Assembly: GCA_032358165.1 (NCBI GenBank)
Contig: JAALGY010000054.1
Location: 558,001-622,000 of the forward strand
Direction of reading: 5' to 3'
DNA from: Diplosphaera chodatii
Lineage: Eukaryota > Chlorophyta > Trebouxiophyceae > Prasiolales > Stichococcaceae
DNA: 64,000 bases
A model generated the notes under the pieces. The model had not been told where the DNA came from. It was given only the letters and a program-made list of their open reading frames with translations, and made no database searches. Below, in pieces: positions 1 through 11,969 of this stretch (its first letter is position 1; the number at the start of each line of letters is the position of its first letter). Both the position numbers and the translations under genes were made by a program.

Positions 1-156
1 TCACATCGTGCTCCTGCTTTGCCTAGAGCTGTCGCTTCTCGGTGCTGCCCGCCTGCCTGTACAACCGGCCTGTACGCTCGTGTGCACTTATATTGCGCTG
101 ACACCCATCATCAGGCATGCCACGCTGATGCTGACACGCTGCCCACCGATGCGCAG

Positions 157-3100
157 CCATCGTGTCCTCCATCCTCTTCATCTCCATCCGCGCCCTGATC
201 CTGCGCTCTCCCCACGGCTTCATGCGCGCCTTCTGGGTGAGGCAGCGAGCAGCCAGCGGCAGCCGCCCGCCTGCCTGTTGCTGCCCTACCGTGCAGCTCT
301 GCACTGCTGCACGCCTGGGCACGGAACTTGACAGTGCCACTCCAATCGATGCCCGATGCGCTGGTGTTCTCGGTGTGCAGGCGATGCCCGTCCTGATCGG
401 CAGCATGATCTGGCTGATTGTCGCCTTCAGTGCGTCCCTGCTCTTGGCCTGCGTCCTGTCCATTGCCTAGCCCTGCGCCCAGATGAAACGATCAACAGAT
501 ATTGCTTCGATTGTGTGTCGAGGTGCTGTCTGTCTCAACTGCAGTCATCCAGACCGGTACCAAGAACAAGACCTGGGGCGAGTTTGGCGGTATGTTTGCT
601 GCTCATCAACTTCGTCTTGCAGTCACTGGTCTCGCTAGCGGTTTGACGCCAGTTGCGGCACAGTACTTTGCGTGGGAACCAGCTCTGCATGTGCATGTCT
701 AACCGACGTCTGCTGTGCAGTTCTGATCATTGATCTGTGCTCCTGCATCCGGCTGCAGATGGCTTCTCTGCGTGGGTCGGCTGCGTCTGCGGTGTGGGAG
801 TCGCCCTCCTTGTGCTGGCAAGTCTTCCGCTGCTGCTAAATGGATGTTGAGTGCCACTGCCTCGTATCCTGCTTCCACTGGACATGGCGTTAGCTCGCTT
901 CATGCCCAGCAGTCCTTTGTTGTGATGTCACACTTGCAGTTGCGTGGCTTGCAGAGGCACACAGTGCCCAGTATGTGACGCCCTTCTTACCAATCTCAGT
1001 GCCTTGCTCCACATACCTGCAACGGGCATACACGTGTCTGCAGCAACTGGGAACATGGTTAACTTTGCGTTGTAAGCGCTGTGCAGGTGTTCGTCATGCC
1101 CATCCTGAAGAAGCGCATCAACGTCGCGCATGAGCGGATCGACAAGTGAGCTCCTTTGCTGGGCCCTGACGACACCGCGACCTAAAGCCCTTGCACCTTT
1201 CACATGCCCCAATACAGTTGATCCTGCCATGAGCCAGCACGATATACCTGGGTACCACACTCTTGACAAGTGCATGCTGACGTCCTCAATCACACCTTAC
1301 AAAGGTACATGCCCCTCGATGCCTCTGCCCATGCTCCTCGTGCAGGCTGGCCCAGGAGCACGAGAACCCGGTGGCGCTGCAGGAGGCGCTGCTGGAGATG
1401 GAGAGCACCTCGGGCCCCACCTACTGGATCTCCTCCAAGATCCCCGCCTCCGTCCACAACAACAAGATTTGGCGCACCATCTTCTGGGTGCGTGTGACCA
1501 CTGCCTGCTGGTCCCCACCTGCCAGGAGCCTGTGCATCAGGGGAGCTCGGGTTCATATGTGCAGCGGGCGAATTGCGCTGCGCCATCACCCTGAGGGCGC
1601 TGCTGCTTGCCCACGCACCCGCGGGACTCTCACACGCTGTGGGCTGTGCGCTGCAGAACTTCTACGTGGACATCCACGCGGTGTCCAAGGTGGAGGGCAG
1701 CGGCACCAAGGTGGTGCACGACCGCGCCGAGGTGTTCGACATCAAGACGGAGGCCATGTTCCGCTACCTGCAGGTGGGCGCATGCAGGGGTGGCGCATGC
1801 TGCATGCATGCTAGATGCTGACAGTGAACCTGCAGTTTGAGGCTCATTGCATGCAGGCATAGCGCAGAGCCTCAAGCTGGCTGCCTGAGGTCCCCTGATG
1901 CCTCTGTGTGCTCGAGTGTACCGCGCCTCCGAAAGTGCAGCTCATGTGGCGTGTGCGCATGCAGGTGTTCTCCGCATGCGCCATGTCCTTCGTGCACGGC
2001 GCCAACGATGTGGCCAACGCCATGGGCCCCCTGTCCGGCGTGTACCAGATCTGGCAGACCGGCCAGATCTCCAGCAACGTGCGTCCGCACTGCCATGATA
2101 TCTTTGCAGCATCACATTCTTCTTGAGAGACTTCCAGCTGCACTGTTGAGCAGTAAAAGGCTACAGGCTTGCACAAGCAGCTTCACAGCACGCATGTCAC
2201 CAGCGCGGCCATAGCTCGGACACCTGGTATGCGGCGAGTGACATGCTGCACAGCATGTGTGACAATTAGCAGCAGGCTACTCTCGCTTGAAGTGCAGCTG
2301 AGCTGGTTGAGGTAAGACAGCCGTGCTTGCAAGCTGCTGACCTGTTTGCCATGCATGCATGCGCAGGTGGATGTGCAGGAGTGGATCCTGGTCATCGGCG
2401 GCATCGGCATCGTATGCGGCCTGGCCCTGTTCTCCAGCAACATCTCCAAGACCCTGGGCGTGGAGGTCGCCAAGATCACCTTTGCGCGCGGCTTCTCTGC
2501 GGAGTTCGGCACAGCCATCACCGTGGCCATCGCCTCTCGCTATGGTGCGGACAACGATCTGATGCTTTCCTGGCACGAAACCTGGTGCACAGAAGGAACC
2601 GGTGCATCTCGAAGGATCGAGCCAATGGCGGATGGCATTGCAGCAGCTGCTGGCTGGCTGCATGGTCCCACTGCAGCTGCAAGTACTGTTCAAGCCTGGC
2701 GTGTTGCTGCAGCCGCCAGATCCTGTGCGCTTGTTCACGCGCAGGCCTGCCGGTGTCCACCACCCAGACCATCACCGGCGCACTGATCGCCATCGGCCTG
2801 ACCGAGGGCCTCAAGGGCGTCAACTGGTGGGTTGTGCTCAGGGTAAGCCCCTCCCTCACAGCTTCCTGCCATGCCCCTGGCTCCACCTCTGCTGTCCTGA
2901 CCGGTGCGGCATGTCGACACCATCGCAGGACACAGCCTGAATACAGCGGTGATGTGCATCGTATCGTTGATGATGTGGTGTGGCCGATGCCGCAGATCTT
3001 CACGGGCTGGGTCATCACCATCGGCATGGCGTGCGCCATCGGCTCCCTGTTCACCGCGCTGGGCGTCAACTCCCCCAACCGCCAGTCCATCGACCAGATC

Positions 3101-4203
3101 ATTGGTGCTAACGAGGTGGGTTCACTGCTGCTGCTGTCCAAAACCTCGGACCGCGCTGCTGCACACCTGCAGCGCCTTTGCTGCACTAGCTCTGGAGGGA
3201 GCACAGTGCTGTGCCTACTCCAGGCTATCTTGCTGCTCCACATGTGCTCAACAGTGTTTGTACCTGAGGCTGGCTGACGGGTCGTATGTCCCTCTGCCAT
3301 GCAGCAACTGCTGAATGTGACGGGCAACCAGCTGCTGGACCAGATGTACACCGCGCTGCCGGCGGACGACACCGCCACCCTAGCGCAGCTGGACGTGAGT
3401 AGACAGCAGGGCATTGCTTGGGCTTGGGCGTCCCGTGTGACTGAGCCATGCTGTGACATGCGTTGTGACGATGATGCGCAAATTCACACCTGACGCACCA
3501 TTCTGAGCCGTGTCCCCCTGGCCTGCAGCTGCTGAACGAGGACTTCTTTGCCATCTTCAACCTGCAGCAGGCCTCACTGCCCGGGGTGCGTCTCCTTGCC
3601 AATGCCATACAGTTCCCGCTGTATGCATGCACTGTCTACTGACGGGTGGACTGGATGGCGGCCAAGCAGCTATAGCTGCACATGGTGCACGCCCTGATAT
3701 TCCCTGTGCTGTTCCGCGCAGATCGTCAACCTGACGCAGGCCCTTATCAGCGAGTTCAACACCACACTGTGAGCGCTGCATGCAGTGCTGCCTCTCTTTC
3801 GTTGCCATGCTGCTGCATGTCATGCTGCAGCTGTGAAGTGGACCCCTGCTGCTCCCAGCGTGTCCAGGCCACAAGGTTGTTATGCGCACTATGATGCTCA
3901 TGGTCATTGACAGCCGTTCTGGTGTGTGTCTTGCAGGGCCTACAACCCCTTCCCTACGCTGGACGGCAACCCAGGGGTGCGTCACACATTGCACAACAGG
4001 CTCTATATCACCCCTGCAGGCTGCTGCAATGACCCCTGCCAGGGTGCAGTGCACCGCTGCAGAAGCATTAGTGCTGTATCATTGGTACCCAGCGGTCCAG
4101 CACGTGTTTGTCTGCTGGGTGCATCACAACCAACCCCGCATCTGCTCACCATCCTGTGGTTCTTGCTGTCCAGATCCCCGGCACCCTGGTGCCCGCCAAC
4201 TAG
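157..4203 (+). CDS. PTB: PiT-family Na+/phosphate symporter, PTB-type copy 1 (5'-truncated by window edge)
   Basis: Plasma-membrane inorganic-phosphate uptake carrier of the PiT (PHO4) family. About 441 C-terminal residues are visible in exons 157-236, 381-429, 545-589, 759-817, 1087-1145, 1346-1487, 1657-1773, 1965-2078, 2367-2544, 2745-2842, 2996-3115, 3305-3394, 3529-3585, 3722-3768, 3937-3976 and 4174-4203 (TAG); phase is kept throughout. The second PiT signature, HGANDVANAMGPLSGVY, lies in exon 1965-2078, and GLPVSTTQTITGA follows in exon 2745-2842. A tail of about 100 residues after the last membrane span carries NVTG, NLTQ and NTTL sequons. Compared with copy 2 it has extra introns at 430-544 and 590-758 and one inside the NTTLAY segment (3769-3936). 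The intron starting at 818 has a GC donor (GCAAGT). The N-terminal half lies upstream of base 1; bases 1-156 are intron. Confidence 0.9.
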
Positions 4204-4277
4204 GTGCTGCAGCAAAAAGCGCTATGAGCCACGCGTGCGTAACCATCTCGGCTGCTAATTTTTTAATTGTTGTTGGC

Positions 4278-4325
<48 letters not shown>

Positions 4326-5714
4326 CTCGTCTGCCAGCATGGCGTGATGACGTTTACGGCGCCTGGCGCATCCTGGCGCGAACTCAGAGGTTTACACTGC
4401 GCTGCTGAGCGTGAGGGCGAGCCATGCATCCGACTCTCCAACAGCCGCTCGCTGCAGCAGTGGCATCAGGGTGCTGCAGCAAGGCTGCATATGCTGGGCG
4501 ATCGACATCTGGCAGCTGCTATAGACGGTCACACCGAAGTATCTTCAGGCCTGTGGCCGCCCCACTGGCTGGGATTTGCGGTTGAGTATGGCTTTTTCTG
4601 GTTGCACATGTCGAAGCGCTGGAAGTACAGCGGTGGCCCAACCAGGACGAAAACCGAAGCATGTGAAGGATGCAATGTGTTCAGGTTGATGCATGCATGT
4701 CTGCTGGGGTTAGGGTTGGTTCTGAGGTCGCATGGGCTGCTGTATGGGGGGAGCTGCCTGCCCGCCTTCCACCACTGCCCCGCCTGTGCCAGCTGGGAGG
4801 TCACATGCGCTCTAGGGCGGCGCTTTACGCATTACCTAAAAGATGCTCTGGCAAACGCACATTCCAAATGCGGTCAGGCGGCCGTGTCAGGCGCCCACAC
4901 ACCAGCATTCCACCCCGCGTCTGTCGTAGTAGCAAGAGGTGGACCGAAGGATCCGAGATTCGCACGCAAGGGGGTCCCAGGTAAGGCTAAACAAGCGGGC
5001 GTGCTTTTCTCATGACTGCGTGACTTCGTGCCAGCCCGGCTGCTACGAGCAAACCTGATGCGCTGGAAGCTTTGGCTTGGACCTGGCACTGAGTTGAGCA
5101 AATCCTGAATTGCAAGCTTCACAAAGGCCTGCCATAGGGTTATTCCCTCCTGTAGTAGCATCTGCGTCGTTCGTTAGGAAGGGGCAACCTCTCCTGCTGG
5201 TCTCCGCGCGGCGCATAAGTGCTGCGTGGCCTATTGAGCGTTCATGGCAACTCTGGTTGGTGGCAGCCTGCCCGTTGATGCCAATTCAGTCGGTATGCAT
5301 GCGGACCCCAGGTCGGTCGCATGCAGCCGCCGGCCTGTGCAGGCCGTTTCCGGCTTCAGCACCATTGCGTGCCTGCAGAAGCATTCATCTGCTGCCGCTC
5401 TGCAAGGCTGCGTTGGATTTGCACCAGCCGTGGTCCCGTCTGGTGCCGTGTCAGGCCGGATGCGTAATTGTTAGAAGGCTTTGCCGGATCGGCGGTGCCT
5501 ATTGCCACCCAATTGGCTGAGGGTCACCCCAAGTGCAGTACGCCAAGCGCGCAGCTGCAGCGCCGCCGCACACCCCGCAACCTCATGTCTGAGCGACTTT
5601 ATCTAACGCCTTGGTCTGCACGCCTGCAGGTCCTGAGACTGCAAGCACGGTGCCACACTTCCACGGGCACACCCTTCCTGCTTCCAGCCGTACCCTCTGA
5701 ACAACTTGGCAGCC
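4204..5714. other. Intergenic between PTB copies 1 and 2
   Basis: About 1.5 kb holding the 3' region of PTB copy 1 and the 5' region of copy 2. It contains a pure CAA microsatellite. A long open frame across it is only read-through of the repeat and flanking introns. No further gene is supported. Confidence 0.6.
4281..4326. repeat. (CAA)15 microsatellite
   Basis: Uninterrupted CAA trinucleotide run of 15 units about 80 bp after the stop codon of PTB copy 1, so probably in its 3' UTR. It would read as poly-Gln in one frame, but that frame carries no recognisable protein. Confidence 0.95.
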
Positions 5715-8700
5715 ATGGCGTACTTCGGTGCGTTCTGTGTTGTGTCGTGCCCACCGTGCATTGTTATACGGCAAGCTGCGCTGGTGCTGGACGTTGTGCC
5801 TGATCCTCGCAAGGCTGCCGCTGCCGCATCAGCCCTTGGTTGGGGGTTGCCCCCTCTTTAAGCTGTAGTTATGTTGAGTCTGCGGTCTGTGCAGATGACT
5901 ACACGTGGATCTTCGCCGTCACGGTGGTGCTGGCCTTTTTCGCCGCCTTCGGCATCGGCGCCAATGACCTGGCCAACTCCTTCGCCACATCCCTCGGCTC
6001 ACGCGCACTCAGCCTGGGCGCGGTACGTTCTCTCCTGCCACGCACCCTCGTCTGGCCCTGCAGCACTTTCGCGCCTGTGCAGCACCTGAGCGCCATGCTG
6101 AAGCTGCTCGGCTCAGCCCCGCTCGCCCGCCCTCGCCCGCGGCGGTGCCAGCTGGCATCTGCGTTGCCATGTTGACAGTGCAGTAGCTGCCTCATGATGA
6201 GTCCCAGGGGGCCTGAGCTGCACTGCTGTGGCCAGCAAAAGTTTGACTTCAGATGTGGTGCGTGCGCAGGTGGTATGCATCGCCGGCGTCATGGAGTTCC
6301 TGGGCGCCGTGCTGCTGGGCGCCAATGTGACGGGCACCATCAAGTGCGCAGCCCCCTGCTCTGATGCATAACATGCTGCCAGATGCATGATGCTCGGTGG
6401 CAGCATAGCTCCCAGATGCACGATGCTTTGTTGTGTTTGTACATTCTGTGGCTCGGTGCTGGCATCTGGTACCAGTGACCTAGCCGGCAGGCAGGCAGGC
6501 AATGGTCACCTGATGTGAGCCTGCGCCCGGTTCCTGCAGGTCGGGCATCGCAGACATCAACGCATTCACCAATGCGCCGCTGCTGCTGATGTACGGCTTC
6601 ATGTGCGTCGCCGCCACCGCCGCCATCTGGGACAACACGGCCACCTACCTGGGCCTGCCCGTGTCCACCACCCACACCACCGGTGCGATGCCATGCCAGC
6701 ATCCTGATGTTCGTGTTCACCCTGCCCCACCTTCTGAAACGCAGCATGCAGCCGCAAAGCATCAGAGCGAGCTGCAGTGCTTCACAGAGGCTTGCAAGGA
6801 GGTTGTACGAGGACACAACACCAATTCTGACATCGCCATCACTGTGTTGCTGCAGTGGGCGCCACGCTGGGCATGGCGCTGGTGCTGCGCGGCGGCGGCT
6901 CCGTGATCTGGTCCAAGAGCCAGGACAACTTCCCCTACATCAAGGGCATGCTGGTCATCTTCCTGTCCTGGGTCTGCTCCCCCATCTCCGCAGGTGCTGC
7001 CCAGTCGCCCGGCCTGCTCAGTCGCTGCTAGCCAGTCATGTGTGACACCTGCCTATTTGCAGCTTTTAACGCTTGACCATGGCAGGCGCTGGCAGCTTCA
7101 TCATGCACATGTGCATCCCTCTCCCTTGGCAGCCGTCGAAAGAACCTCTGACTTCACAGCGCCTGAGCGCCGTGTGCTTGCTGCTTGCAGCCATTGTGTC
7201 CTCCATCCTGTTCCTCCTGATCCGCACCATCATCCTGCGCTCGCCCTCGGGCTTCACACGCGCCTTCTGGGTGAGCGCGCCCGCTGCTGCCCCTGCACAA
7301 GTAGTCCTGAACCACCCCTGACTCGCACCTTGTCCCATGTTCCGAATGCAGCAGAGGCCGCAGAAGATCGGCACATGTGCCTCTTGCAGCAGCTTGGTGC
7401 CACGCTGCTGCTGACACCCGTGCATCGCCCGTGCTGCAGGCGATGCCCATCCTGATCGGCGGCATGATCTGGCTCATCGTCGCGTTCATCATCCAGACCG
7501 GCTCCAAGAACAAGACCTGGAAGGAGTACGACGACAGCTTCGCCGTGTGGGTCGGCGCCGTGTGCGCCGCCGGCGCCGCGATCTTCACGCTGGTGAGCGA
7601 CCGACAGCCTGCCTGATGAAATGTCCAGGTTTACAGGCGCTCCTGCTGCTGTCGGGTCAGCTGTCTGCTGCCTATCTCCAGCGTTTGACCATCGTCAAGC
7701 TGCTCCAGCGGCGGCCCGGGCCCTGAGCTGCATGCCTGCTCTGGCCAGGCGGTCGTCATGCCGCTGCTCAAGAAGCGCATCAACCGCGCGCACGAGCGCA
7801 TCGACAAGTGAGGCTCCCGATGTTGTGACCAACTGCATGTGCGGCGCTCACTGCGGTGCAAACCGGGACATGTCTGATGGAGGGTGAGGGATGCGACCTG
7901 TGCTGCGGCACGCCGAATGCCGCTCAGACCCTGTGTCACAAACCGCCGCACCCTGCGCCAGGCTGGCGGCGGAGCACGACGACCCGGCGGCGCTGCAGGA
8001 GGCGCTGATCGAGGAGGAGAAGGGCCACGGCCCCTTTGCGTGGATCGCCTCCAAGATCCCTGCGGGCGTGCACAACAACAAGATCTGGCGCACCATCTTC
8101 TGGGTGCGCAGCCCTCCCTGCGAAGCAGCAGCACTCGGGCATGCAGGCCAAAGGCAGGGTTCGGTTGCTGTGCTCAATCTTACGCACCTGCGGTTCACGG
8201 CGTGCATGGCAGAAGACGAGACGCTGCTCTGTCCGTGTGCTGCATCAAGCGTGCACTGACGACTGTGTGCCATCCGCTGCAGAACTTTTACCAGGACATC
8301 CACGAGGTCGCGCACACCGAGGGCAGCGCCACCAAGGTGGTGCACGACCGTGCCGAGGTGTTCGACATCAAGACAGAGGCGCTGTTCCGCTACCTCCAGG
8401 TGTGACGCTGTTGGCGCAGTTCCTCGCTGCTGCTGTGCCATTTTGACGGCTGACTGCCTGCAGACAGTCGCGGGCATGCGCCTGCTGAGGCAGCAACGCA
8501 TGCAAGTCTGGTGGCCATCCACCTGCACAGATACAGACCTATACAGGTACAGCAACTCATAGGCCAACAGACCGACGCTCAGGTGCCGTGTTACAGGTGT
8601 TCTCGGCCAGCGCCATGTCTTTCGTGCATGGCGCCAACGATGTGGCCAACGCCATGGGGCCCCTCTCTGGCGTGTACCAGATCTGGCAGACCGGCCAGAT

Positions 8701-10510
8701 CTCCAGCAACGTGCGTCCGCAACGCAGTCTCGCTATGCTGAGCAGCGTTGCTTCCTGCACTTTTACATCACAGCAGCACAGATGCACTCAAAATTGTGAT
8801 AAGTTCAGCTGTACCTTGCACCCGTGTATAGTGCACACGGAAGTGATAGCATGCAAGCACCTACAGTCAGACTGCTGATGTGTGCTGGCTGTCTGGTTGC
8901 AGGTGGATGTGCAGGAGTGGATCCTGGTCATTGGTGGCATCGGCATTGTGTGCGGCCTGGCCCTGTTCTCCAGCAACATTTCCCGCTGCCTGGGCGTGCA
9001 AGTCGCCAAGATCACCTTCGCGCGGGGCTTCTCTGCCGAGTTCGGCACAGCCATCACTGTGGCCATCGCCTCTCGCTATGGTGTGTATGCTGCTACATCG
9101 TCCTGTGGTGAAGGAGGTGGTGTACGTCCCCTGCAGCAGCCATGCTGTTTTGCCGTTGAAAATTTGGCATGTAGCACCCCAGCTTGCCAACTGTGGGTGA
9201 CCGCCCAACATGCAGGTCTGCCAGTGTCCACCACCCAGACCATCACCGGTGCGCTGATTGCCATTGGCCTCACCGAGGGCCTCAAGGGCGTCAACTGGTG
9301 GGTCGTGCTGAAGGTAAGCACACCTTCTGCCCCTGTGTGCTTGCCTCCGTCCTTCACACCGCTTCATGTTTGCTAGAGGCTGTGTCTGTGGGCGCCTCAG
9401 CTGCAAGTGTAGGGTGCAGCAGTGGTTCAGGATCAGTGCAACTTCGGCAAAGAGCTGCATGTCAGCGTGAGTACATGCACTGAGGTCACGCTGGTCGCCG
9501 CTGCAGATCTTCAGCGGGTGGGTCATCACCATCGCCATGGCGTGTGCAATCAGCGCCCTGTTCGTGGCGCTGGGCGTCAACTCCCCCAATCGCCAGTCCA
9601 TCGACCAGATCATCGACGCTCAGGAGGTGAGGATGTGCAGCTGAGCCTGCAAGCTTACTTCAAACTAAGCTTGCCTGGCAGGCGGCTGTAGCCTCCTGTC
9701 ACGCGAACGTGCTGCTTCGTCACTGTGAAACACCTGTGCGCTGCTGTCTGACATGTGTGCGCATTCCTGCTCCGCAGCAACTGGTGAATGTTACGGGCAA
9801 TGCGCTGCTAGACCAGATGTACACTGCGACGCCCGACACCAACACCGCACAGCTGACGACACTGGACGTGCGCTTCTGCTCGGCCACGCTCCCGATTGCA
9901 TATCAACCTTGCTGTGTCTATCTCTGTGTAGCTGCATTCACCGTGCGACTCTGGTCTGCCTGCATTGCCAGCAGTGGTCTGATTTTCTAGGTTCGTTACC
10001 ATGCTGCATACGACGCTTGGGTCCTGACACGTGCATCATCTGACATTTTGCTTGATCTGGTGCAGACCTTGAACGAGGACTTCTTCGCAGTCCTGAACCT
10101 GCAGCAGGCCAGCCTGCCCGGGGTGAGGGTTCCCTGCTATGCGGACGTCATGCTTGTGACAGGCTGTCCGAGTGAAATGCGTGCAGGCGGTTGTCAACAT
10201 CGCTCGCCAGCAGAATGCTCCATCGTGTCTGCTGTTTACCCCTCAAGCGCTGCCATGCAGATCGTCAACCTGACACAGGCTCTGGTCACAGAGTTCAACT
10301 CGACGCTTGCGTACAACCCATACCCTACACCAGGCAAGCTTCTTGCTCTGTACAGTCCTCGTCTGTCCCATTGTCGGATGAAGCTCGATTGGCGATGTGC
10401 TGAACAGATTGTTTGCTGTTGGATCAGAGAGCTCAAGTGACTGGCACCACCTCAGTATGACATCTACTGCTCCACATGCAGGTGTGCCAGGCACCCTGGT
10501 CCCACAGTAA
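5715..10510 (+). CDS. PTB: PiT-family Na+/phosphate symporter, PTB-type copy 2 (complete, 601 aa)
   Basis: High-affinity phosphate uptake carrier. Eighteen exons join in phase: 5715-5727, 5895-6022, 6270-6343, 6540-6682, 6856-6993, 7191-7270, 7440-7592, 7749-7807, 7962-8103, 8283-8399, 8597-8710, 8903-9080, 9216-9313, 9507-9626, 9778-9867, 10066-10122, 10261-10333, 10482-10510 (TAA). The start MAYFDDYTW matches the start of copy 3. The N-terminal PiT repeat has GIGANDLANSFATSLGSRA and LPVSTTHTTG; the C-terminal repeat has HGANDVANAMGP and LPVSTTQTITG. This is the paired inverted architecture expected of PiT carriers, with a cytoplasmic loop (KLAAEHDDPAALQEAL...) between. The last intron (10334-10481) uses a GC-AG splice pair. 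Here the IIQTG...DSFAVW region is one exon (7440-7592), whereas copies 1 and 3 split it. I chose PTB over plant PHT1 because of the PiT signatures. Confidence 0.95.
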
Positions 10511-11969
10511 GTGAAGCACGTCGCGAAGGTTCTGCCGCTGCCGCTCAAGTATCAAGACGACTGAAGCCCGCATGAAGCTATGATCACCGTACATCAGGAA
10601 GCAGCAGAAAAGACTGGCACAGAAGCCTAAGCCAGGAAGCATGTGACATCACACTCAGGAAGCTTGCTTGGAATCTGACATGAAGTGCAATGGGAACTGT
10701 GAAGCTGGGGCTGCAAGGTGCATCAAATTGAAGGTGCTGGTTCTGGAAAGTCCTTGCGGCAGTGTGCACCAGGGTTGCAGAACAGCATCAACACCTTGAC
10801 ACGTTGCTTTTGGGTTCCTCTGCAACCTTGTTGAAGCAGGAAGACAGCAACATTGTGGTGCGTCTGTGCTGAAAGGAGTACTTTGTTTGTTGTTTAGTCA
10901 GGCACTCGGGCTCGAAGCGACGGGTTGATGCCAGGGTAGGTTGTTCCCTCCCTGCTGATGGGGCGTACACGCCTGTGTAAATCAGATGCTTCCAAGATAC
11001 TTGACGGCCATGGTCCCATTGTCCGCAGCAGTGCCCTATTGAGTTGTATGAAACCTCCGTACATATGAGATCCGTCACGTGCGTGGACTGCAACAATATT
11101 CTGCTGCTCGAGCATATTGTAGCGGCAGCCTGTACAAGCAACACCGGCCTGCTGGCGGGACTGGCTGCTGACGACCAGAGGCCAGTAGTATCAGACTGAC
11201 GTGTGGGGCTCAGCAGGGCCCACAGCTAGCTCGGCGTTGGGAGGACCGCAAGACAAGAGCTGCAGGCACGGAGGTGAGCGAGGCCAAAAGGTCTGGCTGG
11301 ACAGGCGTCCGCGACCAAATAAACGACGCTTGTGTCAGTGTGGCGCCTCCACTACTACCTGAGTTCGGATGGTTGGCTGTGAGTGCACGGTGCACGGTGC
11401 TGTGCTGCGCCTGAACAACAGCCACGCGGTCCCAGGCGTCGGGAATCTTCATGTTGGGGCCCGCCCACCGCATATGACAGCTTCTGGGCTCAAGCTCCGT
11501 GCTGCAACGGTGCGACGCTGCCTTGCGGCCGAGGTGTGAGGGCTCGGAGGCGGGGTTGACGCTGTCAAGCACTTCGTGCCATGAGCCGCCGAAAAATTGG
11601 TGTGTGGACGCACGAACTGCCAGCCTGCACAGCGGGGCCCGCACCAGCCAACTGCGGCAGTAGCTAGCAAGCACCAGCATCACAGTCGCAGCATTTGCAG
11701 AAGGTGCCAGCGAGGAGGGGTGCCACGTTTCTCGCTGCTCTCATTGGACGTGGACCTCTGTGTAAATCACACGGATCCTGCATCTCGCTCAGTCGTCACA
11801 GTCAGTGAGCCTGTGGTGGCAAAGCCATATGTGCATGGCCTAGTGGCTGCCTGAAAACGCTCGTGGCTGCACTGCAAGAATCTCGAACCTGTAACATCGT
11901 GGGAGCACACAGGCGGCAGGACCTCTCCAGACGCTTGCTCGCGGACGACAGGACTGACAGCACCGCAGC
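10511..11969. other. Intergenic between PTB copies 2 and 3
   Basis: About 1.46 kb of 3' and 5' flanking DNA between two same-strand genes. Short open frames on both strands lack splice-compatible partners or recognisable motifs. The region presumably carries the promoter of PTB copy 3. No gene supported. Confidence 0.6.

Noticed and set aside
4487..4494. GCATATGC, a match to the P1BS phosphate-response motif GNATATNC, upstream of PTB2
   Set aside because: A degenerate 8-mer is expected by chance; it is 1.2 kb from the start codon and I found no equivalent before PTB3.
4706..4716. Telomere-like GGGTTAGGGTT
   Set aside because: Only about one and a half repeat units, isolated, inside ordinary intergenic DNA; not an interstitial telomere tract.
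3882..5015. 377-aa plus-strand open frame with a poly-Gln run downstream of PTB1
   Set aside because: It runs through PTB1 introns, its last exon in a different frame, and the CAA microsatellite. No domain or splice support; it is read-through.
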